Positions 35,303-44,421 of a stretch of DNA of 64,000 nucleotides are shown piece after piece; position 1 is the stretch's first letter, and every line of letters starts with the position of its first letter. The notes beneath the pieces are model-generated. The model searched no databases, was not told the DNA's origin, and saw only the letters and a list, made by a program, of their open reading frames with translations. Both the position numbers and the translations under genes were made by a program. This stretch comes from Bin80 sp965209015 (GTDB lineage: Bacteria; Bacteroidota; Rhodothermia; Rhodothermales; Bin80), in NCBI GenBank assembly GCA_965209015.1, contig OZ242367.1, forward strand, positions 1,550,001-1,614,000, in the 5' to 3' direction.

Positions 35303-38230
35303 CTACCATTGGAGTTGGGCAGAGACGGTGAGTGTGCGTCCAATTAGGTAACTCGTCTTGTCAACAAGGATTTGGTCATCAGTTCCAAACTGATTTCGTT
35401 CTTGCAAGTAATGGTAAGCAGGATTCTTTCGGTCATAGGCATTCAGTAGATCAAGCCGAAGCTGAAAAGTTCGGTTGGATCGGTCGCTAAGCCTCATTAT
35501 GATTCCCAAATCCAACTGACTGAATGGAGCGAGTGTATGGTCGTCAGCGGTTGGATTTTCAAATGAATAATCGTCAAAAGAGGCGGCATCAAAGAGGCAG
35601 CCAAAACTCAATAGATCAAGCCGAAGCTGAAAAGTTCGGTTGGATCGGTCGCTAAGCCTCATTATGATTCCCAAATCCAACTGACTGAATGGAGCGAGTG
35701 TATGGTCGTCAGCGGTTGGATTTTCAAATGAATAATCGTCAAAAGAGGCGGCATACTCAATATCAGACCCTAACAAGTCATAGTAGGCCTGTTTGAAAGC
35801 CCATTTACGGCCCCAGGCCCCATGCCACCGCAGGATCCCCTCCAATGCAGGGATTGGCTTCAACGTGAGTTTGACCTGAAACTGTTGAGGTACATTCCAG
35901 GGTACAGCAATAATGGTTGGTTCATTATTGCGGAAGGTAAATTCTCGTTTTGACTCACTACGCTCATAGCGCAGTGCAAAATTGAGTTTTTCACCATTGC
36001 GGCGTAATTCCAGAGAGGTCCCATAGACTAAACCGCTGGTTTCACTCACAAACTGATCAATCGTGTTGATGATAGTAGAATCTCTTTCTTGACTCCATAG
36101 CATGGGGTAATCCACCCTGTAGAGACGTCTCTGATCCTTGTAATAATATTCAACTCCTAACTGCCAGTTGGTCCAAAGCTGTGCTGAAAGATCAATGCTG
36201 TAATGGTTGGAAAGGGGTGCTTGGAGAGTTTCGTCTACTGGAATCCAGAAACGGGTTGAAGGGACAATAGAGCTAGGACTGATCGTAGCAATCTCAAACT
36301 GATTCAAAAATTGATAATAAACACCTGTTGCGAGTCGGAGAGAAATACCATACCCCCCTCTGTAAGGTGACTTAAAAAGCAATGCTGTACGGGGTTCTAT
36401 ATGCCACCGATCTTGCATGCGAAGTCGTGTAACCAGAAATCCAGACGTCAATTCAACCCAGGGACGTGGAATCCATTCGTGTTGTAGGTATCCAGACAAG
36501 AGGAAAGAAGTTCTCTCGTGTTCAAGCCGTCGGGGGAAAATATGCTGGATACTAAAATTGTGATCAATCCAAGAGAAGTCTACTCCCGCTTGGAGAATAC
36601 CCTGCGCATGGTTCTTGGTAATTGAAATGCCAACATCATCGTGTGAAATTCCGTTTTGATCGCTGGTCTCAACAGAATTATATCTGAACAAGTTGAACGC
36701 CGCATGCACACTGTTCTGGCGGTCAAGTCCTCCATAGTTATGAGAGAATGAATATTCTCCCTTATGCCAAGAAATCCGCCAAATAAAAGAATCTGAAATA
36801 TTCTGCTGCCAGTATAAACGTAAGTTGTGATTTTCCCATATGTGTCGATCGGGAGGGATAGATCTTCTGGAAGTATCTCTTGGCGCGGACAGAAGGCGTC
36901 CCTCAAATTTGCTATTTCCCGTGTACAGAGAGCCACCCAATTCATTCCCGTTGTTGAGGCTTATCTTTGTTGCGGTATGGACATCATTAAAATTGATGTT
37001 CGGTAACGAAGGGACAGGTGCTTTCTGAAGCCGATCTACAAGAGTATAATATCCTCGTTCAAATGCACGTTTGAGTGGGTAGATGCTGGCCCGAATGAGG
37101 AATTCATCTGGACGATTCCAGTCCAGAAGTACTTCATCTACACTTGCACTGCGAAAGTTACTCCACCAGTTATTCCATATACTGGTTCTGAATGCCCCCA
37201 TCAAGGATAAGTTGACCTCTTGCAGATCCATCTCCGTGGTGATGCGCGCATTGAATGAGATTGGATCCACTTGCACTTCAACCGCACGTTCTGAATTCAA
37301 AGAATGTTCAGCATTAATGATGCCCGCTAAGTAGCTTCCGTACTCAACATTAAAGCCAGCTTTTCGAACGGTAATTTGTTCAATGGCAAAAGGGTTAAAG
37401 ATTCCAAAGAGTCCTAAGTGAACGGGTTCAAACACGACATTTCCATCCAGTCTGAATTGATGCTCACCAATCCCACTCCCCTGTATGTGAATATCACTTG
37501 TAGTCAGATCAATATAGAGTCCAGCCACATCGCGTAGACTGCGAACCACATCCGGCGTACCAACCCCGGTGATCTGTCTGAGATCATCCGGTCTTCGAGT
37601 GTCCATCTCAAATGGACGATCACTAATCATAAATGGTAATTGACTGGGTAGGGGGGTAGCAGTTACCTGTAATGGTAGCCCCTCAAGAACCCATTCGTTC
37701 AGGTGAATACCAAGCGACTGAACCGAGTCGGCAGGTAATTTGATCTCCCGATCCTCAGACAGGTACCCCACATGGCTAAATCGAATTCTCACCGAATTTC
37801 GAGGTGAGGTAGATAGGATGAATTGACCGTCTAAATTAGAGATGGTACCCTCGGATGTTCCCACAATTACAATGTGTGCCCCCCGAAGTGGCCGACCGCT
37901 TTCAGCGGAATGAATCGATCCGGTAATTGTAGAAACTTGTGTGTCAAGAGGTTGAAGAAAAAACGTACCGCTTGATTGGCGAAAAAAAGTAACACCGGTT
38001 CCGTTCAGTAAATACTTGATATCAGCATCCGCGGTGGTGGCAACGGGCTCAGTCCAGATGGTATATCGATCACGGAGGGTGTTAGAAGCATAGGAAAGGT
38101 CAACACTCCAAACAGATTGGAAGTGCTGGACAGCATCAAGCAGGGGACGGGTAGCTTGGGCAACCGAGGTCGGCACACTTCCAAATAGTGCAGCTGACAG
38201 AACGGCCAAGCAACAAATTAGAACGCGCAC
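35303..38230 (-). CDS. TonB-dependent receptor with STN domain, FecA-type
   Basis: 975 residues from GTG 38230. Signal peptide to about 24 (LICCLAVLSAALFGSVP), an STN/secretin-like signalling domain at about 28-95, a carboxypeptidase-regulatory-like domain at about 99-165 (ITGSIHSAESGRPLRGAHIV), a plug at about 225-320, then the barrel. The STN domain talks to FecR, which is encoded just upstream. A 55-residue insertion near the C-terminus duplicates a barrel segment exactly: SFDDYSFENPTADDHT occurs twice (residues about 826-928). Without it the protein would have 920 residues. Substrate unknown; iron or sugar chelate likely. Confidence 0.87.
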   Translation of the reverse strand: MRVLICCLAVLSAALFGSVPTSVAQATRPLLDAVQHFQSVWSVDLSYASNTLRDRYTIWTEPVATTADADIKYLLNGTGVTFFRQSSGTFFLQPLDTQVSTITGSIHSAESGRPLRGAHIVIVGTSEGTISNLDGQFILSTSPRNSVRIRFSHVGYLSEDREIKLPADSVQSLGIHLNEWVLEGLPLQVTATPLPSQLPFMISDRPFEMDTRRPDDLRQITGVGTPDVVRSLRDVAGLYIDLTTSDIHIQGSGIGEHQFRLDGNVVFEPVHLGLFGIFNPFAIEQITVRKAGFNVEYGSYLAGIINAEHSLNSERAVEVQVDPISFNARITTEMDLQEVNLSLMGAFRTSIWNNWWSNFRSASVDEVLLDWNRPDEFLIRASIYPLKRAFERGYYTLVDRLQKAPVPSLPNINFNDVHTATKISLNNGNELGGSLYTGNSKFEGRLLSAPRDTSRRSIPPDRHIWENHNLRLYWQQNISDSFIWRISWHKGEYSFSHNYGGLDRQNSVHAAFNLFRYNSVETSDQNGISHDDVGISITKNHAQGILQAGVDFSWIDHNFSIQHIFPRRLEHERTSFLLSGYLQHEWIPRPWVELTSGFLVTRLRMQDRWHIEPRTALLFKSPYRGGYGISLRLATGVYYQFLNQFEIATISPSSIVPSTRFWIPVDETLQAPLSNHYSIDLSAQLWTNWQLGVEYYYKDQRRLYRVDYPMLWSQERDSTIINTIDQFVSETSGLVYGTSLELRRNGEKLNFALRYERSESKREFTFRNNEPTIIAVPWNVPQQFQVKLTLKPIPALEGILRWHGAWGRKWAFKQAYYDLLGSDIEYAASFDDYSFENPTADDHTLAPFSQLDLGIIMRLSDRSNRTFQLRLDLLSFGCLFDAASFDDYSFENPTADDHTLAPFSQLDLGIIMRLSDRSNRTFQLRLDLLNAYDRKNPAYHYLQERNQFGTDDQILVDKTSYLIGRTLTVSAQLQW
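35447..35754 (-). repeat. Perfect 143-bp direct repeat with 22-bp spacer inside the receptor gene
   Basis: Copies at 35447-35589 and 35612-35754 are identical in all 143 bases; offset 165 nt keeps the reading frame (55 residues). The spacer carries a 13-14-bp echo of the copy edge (CCGCCTCTTTTGA versus CTGCCTCTTTGA). Confidence 0.95.
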
Positions 38231-38284
38231 GAAAAAAAGGTAAAGCCAACTTTTTTGGAACGATGTATCGTGCGCTGGGGCCGG

Positions 38285-39220
38285 CTAACGTGGGGTTAGC
38301 ACAAATCCACCGGGAATCACACGGTACTCGCAATTCAACGCGCAAATGTCACGAATGATTTCTTCAGCACTTTCGGGAGCTTCTTTTAGGATTCCAATAG
38401 TCAGAGATTCAAGATCAGGTGGCTGAATCGAAATTTTTACATCATAACGCCGTTCAATCTCTTTGGCGACATTTCCAAGAGGGTAAGAGGAAAACTTGAA
38501 CTCACCATTGGTCCAATTGGAGGTCTCGTTGGATGTTTCAGAAATCTGGGAGACCAAGGGCACCTGACCATCTGGCTGAATACGAGCAGACTCGCCAGCC
38601 TCCAGAGTTACAGAAATATCTGGGGCTGCACTGGGAATAACACGAACTTTACCGGACTCAACGCTCACATTTGTGGCAGCATTAATTTCGTCAGGCCAAG
38701 AGCGAACATTGAATGAAGTTCCAAGGACCCGCGTTTCTGCGTCAAAAGATTCTACCACAAATGGAATGGAACTTGGCTTTACATTCAGGAAGATCTCTCC
38801 TTGATTCAGTGTGAGTTTACGGGATGTATCCCCAAATTTTTTACTGTACTCAAAACGTGTACCACTATTCAGAAGTAATGTACTTCCGTCGGGCAGTTGA
38901 TACGAAAGCTGCTCTCCAAGTGGGGCAGTTACAGAGGTTGGTTGCTGCATGAGCAGGATGCCAACAGATAAGATAAGGGCAATGCATGCAGCCATAGCAG
39001 CGACATTCTGCCATGTAATAAATCTTTTTAGTCGGAATTGGGTGCTTTGGTCAATGAGCAGCCACATTTCCCTACCCACATACTCAAACTCTTCCGTGGA
39101 GGGCTCATCTGTATAGTAGGCAGCCGAGATATTCCAGACCCTCAAGGTGTCAGGGATTTCCGAAAAATCCAGATCATCCAGGATCTCGTCCGGCAGAGGT
39201 GTACTAGGATCTATGTGCAT
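38285..39220 (-). CDS. FecR family anti-sigma regulator
   Basis: 311 residues. An N-terminal cytosolic part binds the sigma factor, one membrane helix lies at about 72-92 (VAAMAACIALILSVGILLM), then the FecR domain (LGEQLSYQLPDGSTLLLNSG, FVVESFDAETRVLGTSFNV). A C-terminal STN-like domain is present (VAKEIERRYDVKISIQ). It passes the receptor signal to the sigma factor. The start overlaps the sigma gene by 17 nt. Confidence 0.93.
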   Translation of the reverse strand: MHIDPSTPLPDEILDDLDFSEIPDTLRVWNISAAYYTDEPSTEEFEYVGREMWLLIDQSTQFRLKRFITWQNVAAMAACIALILSVGILLMQQPTSVTAPLGEQLSYQLPDGSTLLLNSGTRFEYSKKFGDTSRKLTLNQGEIFLNVKPSSIPFVVESFDAETRVLGTSFNVRSWPDEINAATNVSVESGKVRVIPSAAPDISVTLEAGESARIQPDGQVPLVSQISETSNETSNWTNGEFKFSSYPLGNVAKEIERRYDVKISIQPPDLESLTIGILKEAPESAEEIIRDICALNCEYRVIPGGFVLTPR

Positions 39221-39830
39221 GCAATTGACGGTCTTTATGCAATGCCTGTAGCTTCTGGCGAAGATCGCGCAGGGCGAGCATCACATGTGTATTTACAGTT
39301 CTAGGCGTAAGATTCATGACGGAAGCAATTTCTGCGTGGGTGAGTCCCTCAAAGCGGCTAAGCATGAAAGCCTGACGGCGACGGGGGGGTAAGCTGTCAA
39401 TCCATTGCCGAACATTCTCTTCCAGAATATCAAAATCAAGCTGTTCATCGGGAGCTGGCGTATTTTCAAGGGCAACTTCATCAGCTTCTATACCATCGGA
39501 GTAGTGCGAGTCACGCAATAGGTTGAATGCTCGATTGCGAACCATTGTATACATGAGCGCAAGCAGCGACTTGCTTGGGTCAAGTGTGGCTCTTTTCTCC
39601 CAAATTTTGACAAACACATCTTGCACAATATCTCGTGACGCATCCTCATCCTTTGTATATCGCCAGCAGAACCGAATCAGAGTTACATGCAACTCTTCAA
39701 ATAACTCCCGGAAAGCATCCCGATCCGAATCAGCTAAGCGCCTACTCAGGTCGGAAAGCTTAGCGGACCGAGAATTTACCGACACTTTTTTATCACTCAG
39801 TTCAAGTTTTGGCTTAACATGTTTATTCAT
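39204..39830 (-). CDS. ECF sigma-70 factor, FecI-like
   Basis: 208 residues. Region 2: FCWRYTKDEDASRDIVQDVF and VKIWEKR; region 4: LPPRRRQAFMLSRFEGLTHA, then EIASVMNLTPRTVNTHV. Only regions 2 and 4, as in ECF factors. First gene of the sigma-FecR-receptor unit, so it controls at least that receptor. Confidence 0.94.
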   Translation of the reverse strand: MNKHVKPKLELSDKKVSVNSRSAKLSDLSRRLADSDRDAFRELFEELHVTLIRFCWRYTKDEDASRDIVQDVFVKIWEKRATLDPSKSLLALMYTMVRNRAFNLLRDSHYSDGIEADEVALENTPAPDEQLDFDILEENVRQWIDSLPPRRRQAFMLSRFEGLTHAEIASVMNLTPRTVNTHVMLALRDLRQKLQALHKDRQLHAHRS

Positions 39831-39966
39831 CTACACACGTTCACGCTTGAATGACGAACAGAGAACCTGCAAAACTGCATGAATGCCAAATTTTCTGACG
39901 ATCATTAGATTTCATAGTTGAAGTAATACATTAACATACAACGTTTCAGAGCTATTTGGCTGATAG

Positions 39967-41319
39967 TTAAATCATTACCCCGGAGAGTGTGGCAGTCATG
40001 AGATTCGCCAAAAATCCTGCCAAGACGGCCTTAATCCCCAGTTCAGCAATGAGAGAACGCTGGTTCGGTGCAAGCGGTGCAATCCCCCCAATTTGAATAG
40101 CAATTGAGGAAAAGTTTGCAAAACCGCATAGTGCGAATGTTGCCATAGTAATTGCCTTCTGTGAAATCATCCCCGCTTGCATTGTATCAGCTAATTGCAA
40201 ATAAGCGACAAATTCATTGGCTACGATCTTATAGCCAAGCATAGATCCAACCGATAGAACATCCTCTGCGGGGATCCCGATCATCCACGCAATAGGTGAG
40301 AATCCCCATCCCAAGATTTTTCCCATCGTTAACTCAATCCCGAATAAACCTCCGCCCAGCCCCAGAATGTAGTCCATCATCGCTAACAGAGCGATGAATG
40401 CTAATAATATTGCAGAAATGTTCAGTACGAGTTTTAGCCCGTCGCGCGCTCCGCCTGCAGCAGCATCAATCACATTCTTTGATTCAGTGATCTCTGGAAG
40501 TTCAACCTTACCTAGAGTACTTGGTAGGTTGGTTTCTGGAACGAGGATTTTACTCAATATAATTGCGGCGGGAGCGGACATGATGCTTGCACCTAGAAGA
40601 TGCTCCGCGAATCTTAACTGTGCCATATCCAGAGGCATGCCTTGGGCTGCGGCAAATGGAACAGCCAAAAAAGCAATGTATGCCGCCATCACCCCCCCAG
40701 CCATGGTAGACATTCCTGCACTCATCAAGGTCATCATTTCCGAGCGTGTCAGATTTTCCAGATAGGGGCGAATGACCAGAGGTGCTTCTGTTTGACCGAC
40801 GAAGATATTGGCAGCGACACACAAAGACTCTGCCCCACTAGATTTTAGAAGCTTAGATACCACTCTCGCCATCAATTGAACGATCCGCTGCATCAGGCCC
40901 ACATGATATAAGATGGCCATTAACGATGCGAAGAAAATGATTGTCGGTAGCACCTGAAATGCAATCGCAGCTCCCCAGCTTTGGCCAATGACTAGAGGTG
41001 TGCCAGGCTCCATGCTTCCACTTGGTGGAAGGGCGATATCTCCAAGCACGAACTGCGCCCCCTCAGTTGTGAACTGCAACATCTTTACGAAGATAGAACC
41101 GATTCCCGAAAAGAAGAGCTTGGGCCAACCAAGCGGCGCAAAGAAGGCTCCCATTGCATCTCCTTTCAGAATCAGTAGAGCAATAAGAATCTGGGACAGG
41201 ATCCCTATCACAATCAGACGCCAACTCACTAAACGACGGTCTTCTGAGAAGAGTAGCGCCAGGCCAATTAACATAGAGAGCCCGATCATGCCTCGGGCAG
41301 CAGTAACAGCAAATTCCAT
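39967..41319 (-). CDS. Concentrative nucleoside transporter (CNT/NupC family)
   Basis: 450 residues, about ten membrane helices. FVGQTEAPLVIRPYLENLTR is the family signature (G-Q-x-E-A-P-L). The late NEFVAYLQL and CGFANFSSIAIQIGG match helices that bind nucleoside and sodium or proton. N-terminal gate helices as in Vibrio cholerae CNT. No partner gene nearby. Confidence 0.93.
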   Translation of the reverse strand: MEFAVTAARGMIGLSMLIGLALLFSEDRRLVSWRLIVIGILSQILIALLILKGDAMGAFFAPLGWPKLFFSGIGSIFVKMLQFTTEGAQFVLGDIALPPSGSMEPGTPLVIGQSWGAAIAFQVLPTIIFFASLMAILYHVGLMQRIVQLMARVVSKLLKSSGAESLCVAANIFVGQTEAPLVIRPYLENLTRSEMMTLMSAGMSTMAGGVMAAYIAFLAVPFAAAQGMPLDMAQLRFAEHLLGASIMSAPAAIILSKILVPETNLPSTLGKVELPEITESKNVIDAAAGGARDGLKLVLNISAILLAFIALLAMMDYILGLGGGLFGIELTMGKILGWGFSPIAWMIGIPAEDVLSVGSMLGYKIVANEFVAYLQLADTMQAGMISQKAITMATFALCGFANFSSIAIQIGGIAPLAPNQRSLIAELGIKAVLAGFLANLMTATLSGVMI

Positions 41320-41608
41320 GAGGTAAACTGAGTTAGATGGATGGAAGAGTATCCGCTCCGAAGTACGCTCTAGATCATAGGCTAAGTTGGGAACTCAGTG
41401 CCACACCTAAATGGGGATATCCGCTTCATGTCTTGGGACGTTTCCATCAAGAGAAATGACACCAGAATATATTTTAACAAGTGAAGCCGGTACAGGATCA
41501 TTGAGATCTGGATAGCTAATGTTTTACTTTAAGTACATTGAAGTAACTCGCACAGTCCCAAAATCTTGCCATTCAATGGAGAGAATGTGATTCTATAAAG
41601 AATCTATG

Positions 41609-41644
41609 CTGTGGGGACTGAAACAAGTTACATAGGTCCCACAG
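41609..41644. other. Long-arm inverted repeat
   Basis: CTGTGGGGAC (41609-41618) pairs with GTCCCACAG (41636-41644) with one bulged G; loop of 17 nt. No T-run follows. Possibly a structured RNA or operator. Confidence 0.4.
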
Positions 41645-41969
41645 ACAACTTAAATTTTCACACCAGAACTCCATATAGGAAAGTTGCTCTTTGTGCTGGG
41701 AAAGAGAGAGATTCTTGCGTAAGTTTGCAACTTGAATGAAAACTGGTTAAGATCACCGGAGGTCATCTTTAACATCTCGGAGTCCACGGGGCAAACAGTT
41801 TGATGTCACATACTATTAGTTTTCAGAGAATTCAATGTGACGCATAGAATGAGTAAGTCAAATACGTTACACTGAGCAATTCAGTCCGAACGAAAATCTC
41901 CAAACTAAGAGTGGGGTATTTGAATATATGTCTCCGAAGGATCATTATAGACATCGTCACTATTTTGCA

Positions 41970-41977
41970 TAAATTTG
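41970..41977 (+). promoter_or_regulatory. TAnnTTTG -7 box upstream of pcrA
   Basis: TAAATTTG ends 32 nt before the helicase start. The -33 element is not clear, so this is a partial match to the Bacteroidota promoter. Confidence 0.4.
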
Positions 41978-42009
41978 CTCCCCACCGAATCTATCAATTC
42001 AATTAAAAT

Positions 42010-44292
42010 ATGGTCAAATTTGACGCAGAGCATGTCTTGACAGGGCTTAATCCACGACAACAAGAGGCTGTTCAGACCACCGAGGGGCCAGTATTGGTCG
42101 TGGCGGGTCCGGGATCTGGTAAGACACGTGTCCTGACTTGTAGGATTGCATGGCTCTTAGCGACTGAAACGGCTAAGCCGCATCAGGTCCTCGCGCTCAC
42201 ATTTACAAATAAAGCGGCGCGCGAAATGCGTGAACGAGTTCAGAAACTTTTGCCCAAAGGTACGACGAAAGGAATGTGGGTAGGTACGTTTCATTCGCAA
42301 ATGGTTCGACTTCTTCGAGTAGAGGCAGAGCACCTAGGGTTCACATCAGATTTTACCATCTACGATACAGATGATACAGAACGACTTCTCAAGCAACTCA
42401 TTGACGAGAATGATTATGATTCCAAAAAGATTAAGCCCCGCACAGTTCACGGCTATATCTCTGAGGCCAAAAATGCGTTGCGTACGATTGATGAAATGGA
42501 GTCAGCTGCCAAATCCAAACCAGCGAAAGCAGCTGTAAAACTTTATCAGCTCTATAATAATGCACTCAAGGCTGCGAATGCTTTTGACTTTGATGATCTT
42601 CTCCTAAAACCAATAGAACTCTTCAAAGAATTTCCAGAGATTCTCAAAAAGTATCAATCCAAGTGGTCCCATGTACTGATAGATGAATATCAGGATACGA
42701 ACCATGTTCAATACCGTTTAGCCTATGCTCTCTCCGAAGCCCATCGCAACTTATGTGTCGTAGGTGATGATGCTCAAAGTATATACTCGTTCAGAGGTGC
42801 AGACATTCAAAATATTTTCTCATTTGAGCGAGACTTCAAAGAGGCGAAGGTTATTCGTTTGGAGCAGAATTACCGATCCACAAGTACGATTCTGGATGCC
42901 GCAGATTCGGTAATCCTGAACAATAAAGAGCAGATTAAAAAGAAGCTCTGGACTAAGAATGAGATTGGGGAAAAAGTCAAAGTAATTGAGGCTTTGGAGG
43001 GTCGGAATGAGGCTGCTGAGGCGGTTAAGCTCATTAGAGATAAAAAAGCCAGAAGCGATCTCAGGTATGAGGATTTTGCAATTCTTTACCGGACGAATGT
43101 TCAGAGTCGTACATTCGAAGATGCCCTACGTAAAGCAGGAATGCCCTATCGAATCATTGGTGGAATATCATTTTATCAGCGGAAAGAAATTAAGGATGCA
43201 GTGGCATATTTGCGACTCCTCGTCAACCCCGACGATGTGTCAAGTTTTCAGCGCATTGTTAATTTTCCAACTCGCGGGATCGGGATCAAGTCTCAGCAGA
43301 TTATTCTGGAGTATGCCCGTCAGCCAGGATTCAACCTGAGCCAGACGATGAAAGAGATTCATAATTTACCGATCTCTAAACGTGCAAGGAACGCACTAAG
43401 AAGTTTTACTGATCTGATCAGAACCCACACGGCGGATATGCATTCAGGCATGGATCCTAGTGAGATTGCAGCCTCTCTCTTTCGAAAGTCCGGCCTCATG
43501 AAGGAAATGGAGTCGGATGACCTACACAGCGGTCAATACAGGTTGGACAATGTGCAGAATCTTCTGGTTGCAATTCAGGACTACGCCTCTGAGGATGAAT
43601 CCCATACCCTGAGCCGCTATTTACAACGGCTTGCTCTCATGACCGATGCGGATACAGACCAGTCAAAACTAGATCGTGTTACGCTGATGACACTGCATGC
43701 TTCAAAGGGGCTAGAATTCCATGTTGTATTCATTGGTGGACTTGAAGATGAATTATTGCCCCTGATTCGTGGAGAACAAATTAGTCGGGTTGAACTTGAA
43801 GAGGAACGTCGACTGCTGTACGTTGGGATAACCCGGGCAAAATCATTATTATTCCTCGGATGGGCACGGTCACGTTCAAGGTTTGGAGGCGCACCAAAGT
43901 ATCCAGAGCCAAGCCGTTTCTTGGCAGAAATGGATCCCAGAGTCCTAATTCTTCCGCCCGAGACACAGAAAAGACTCAACCGATCAGATCAATTGAATCA
44001 TGTGTCCAAAGGTGTTCCAGTAGAATTGAAAAAATCTGGGTACGCAAAAAAAAGCACCAAGCGTACCCAAGCTCCAAGTCATGCATCAACAGGAAATTCC
44101 TATGGAAAATCTAAACCCAAGAATTTGTCTGGCTTCAGGAAAGGTGCCAAAGTTTACCACAAGAACTATGGAGATGGCACGGTCACCCATGTGGATAAGC
44201 AGGGAGATTCCGTCGTGGTTACCGTTCAATTCATGGAGCACGGTATGAAGCGTCTCTTCATTAAATTTGCCCCCATGGTAGTTCTTGATTGA
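42010..44292 (+). CDS. pcrA: UvrD/Rep/PcrA-type DNA helicase
   Basis: 3'-5' SF1A helicase for repair and replication restart. 760 residues. Motifs: Q-motif LNPRQQEAV, Walker A AGPGSGKT, Ia TFTNKAA, II DEYQDTN, III GDDAQSIYSFRGA, IV QNYRST, V TLHASKGLEF and VI RRLLYVGITRAK. The C-terminus ends in a Tudor-like segment (GFRKGAKVYHKNYGDGTVTH) that binds RNA polymerase in PcrA and UvrD. Confidence 0.95.
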   Translation: MVKFDAEHVLTGLNPRQQEAVQTTEGPVLVVAGPGSGKTRVLTCRIAWLLATETAKPHQVLALTFTNKAAREMRERVQKLLPKGTTKGMWVGTFHSQMVRLLRVEAEHLGFTSDFTIYDTDDTERLLKQLIDENDYDSKKIKPRTVHGYISEAKNALRTIDEMESAAKSKPAKAAVKLYQLYNNALKAANAFDFDDLLLKPIELFKEFPEILKKYQSKWSHVLIDEYQDTNHVQYRLAYALSEAHRNLCVVGDDAQSIYSFRGADIQNIFSFERDFKEAKVIRLEQNYRSTSTILDAADSVILNNKEQIKKKLWTKNEIGEKVKVIEALEGRNEAAEAVKLIRDKKARSDLRYEDFAILYRTNVQSRTFEDALRKAGMPYRIIGGISFYQRKEIKDAVAYLRLLVNPDDVSSFQRIVNFPTRGIGIKSQQIILEYARQPGFNLSQTMKEIHNLPISKRARNALRSFTDLIRTHTADMHSGMDPSEIAASLFRKSGLMKEMESDDLHSGQYRLDNVQNLLVAIQDYASEDESHTLSRYLQRLALMTDADTDQSKLDRVTLMTLHASKGLEFHVVFIGGLEDELLPLIRGEQISRVELEEERRLLYVGITRAKSLLFLGWARSRSRFGGAPKYPEPSRFLAEMDPRVLILPPETQKRLNRSDQLNHVSKGVPVELKKSGYAKKSTKRTQAPSHASTGNSYGKSKPKNLSGFRKGAKVYHKNYGDGTVTHVDKQGDSVVVTVQFMEHGMKRLFIKFAPMVVLD

Positions 44293-44421
44293 TTATGCCA
44301 TCATTTTACTCGCGACCAAAGATTGCAACCAATTCTCAATGGATCTGATGAGAATTGTAGGCTCCGTTTGAATACAACCTTAATTTGACCTATCTTCTTC
44401 CCCTCATAGATACTTACAATC

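Larger units (their letters stand above)
41320..42009. other. Long non-coding stretch, 690 nt
   Basis: Divergent region between the CNT gene and pcrA. It holds a 9-bp hairpin (41609-41644), a 7-bp inverted repeat (41805-41841, GTCACAT/ATGTGAC) and a TAnnTTTG box near the right end. No gene is seen; a small RNA is possible. Confidence 0.4.

Noticed and set aside
41805..41841. GTCACAT...ATGTGAC inverted repeat
   Set aside because: Only 7 bp and distant arms; expected by chance at this length.
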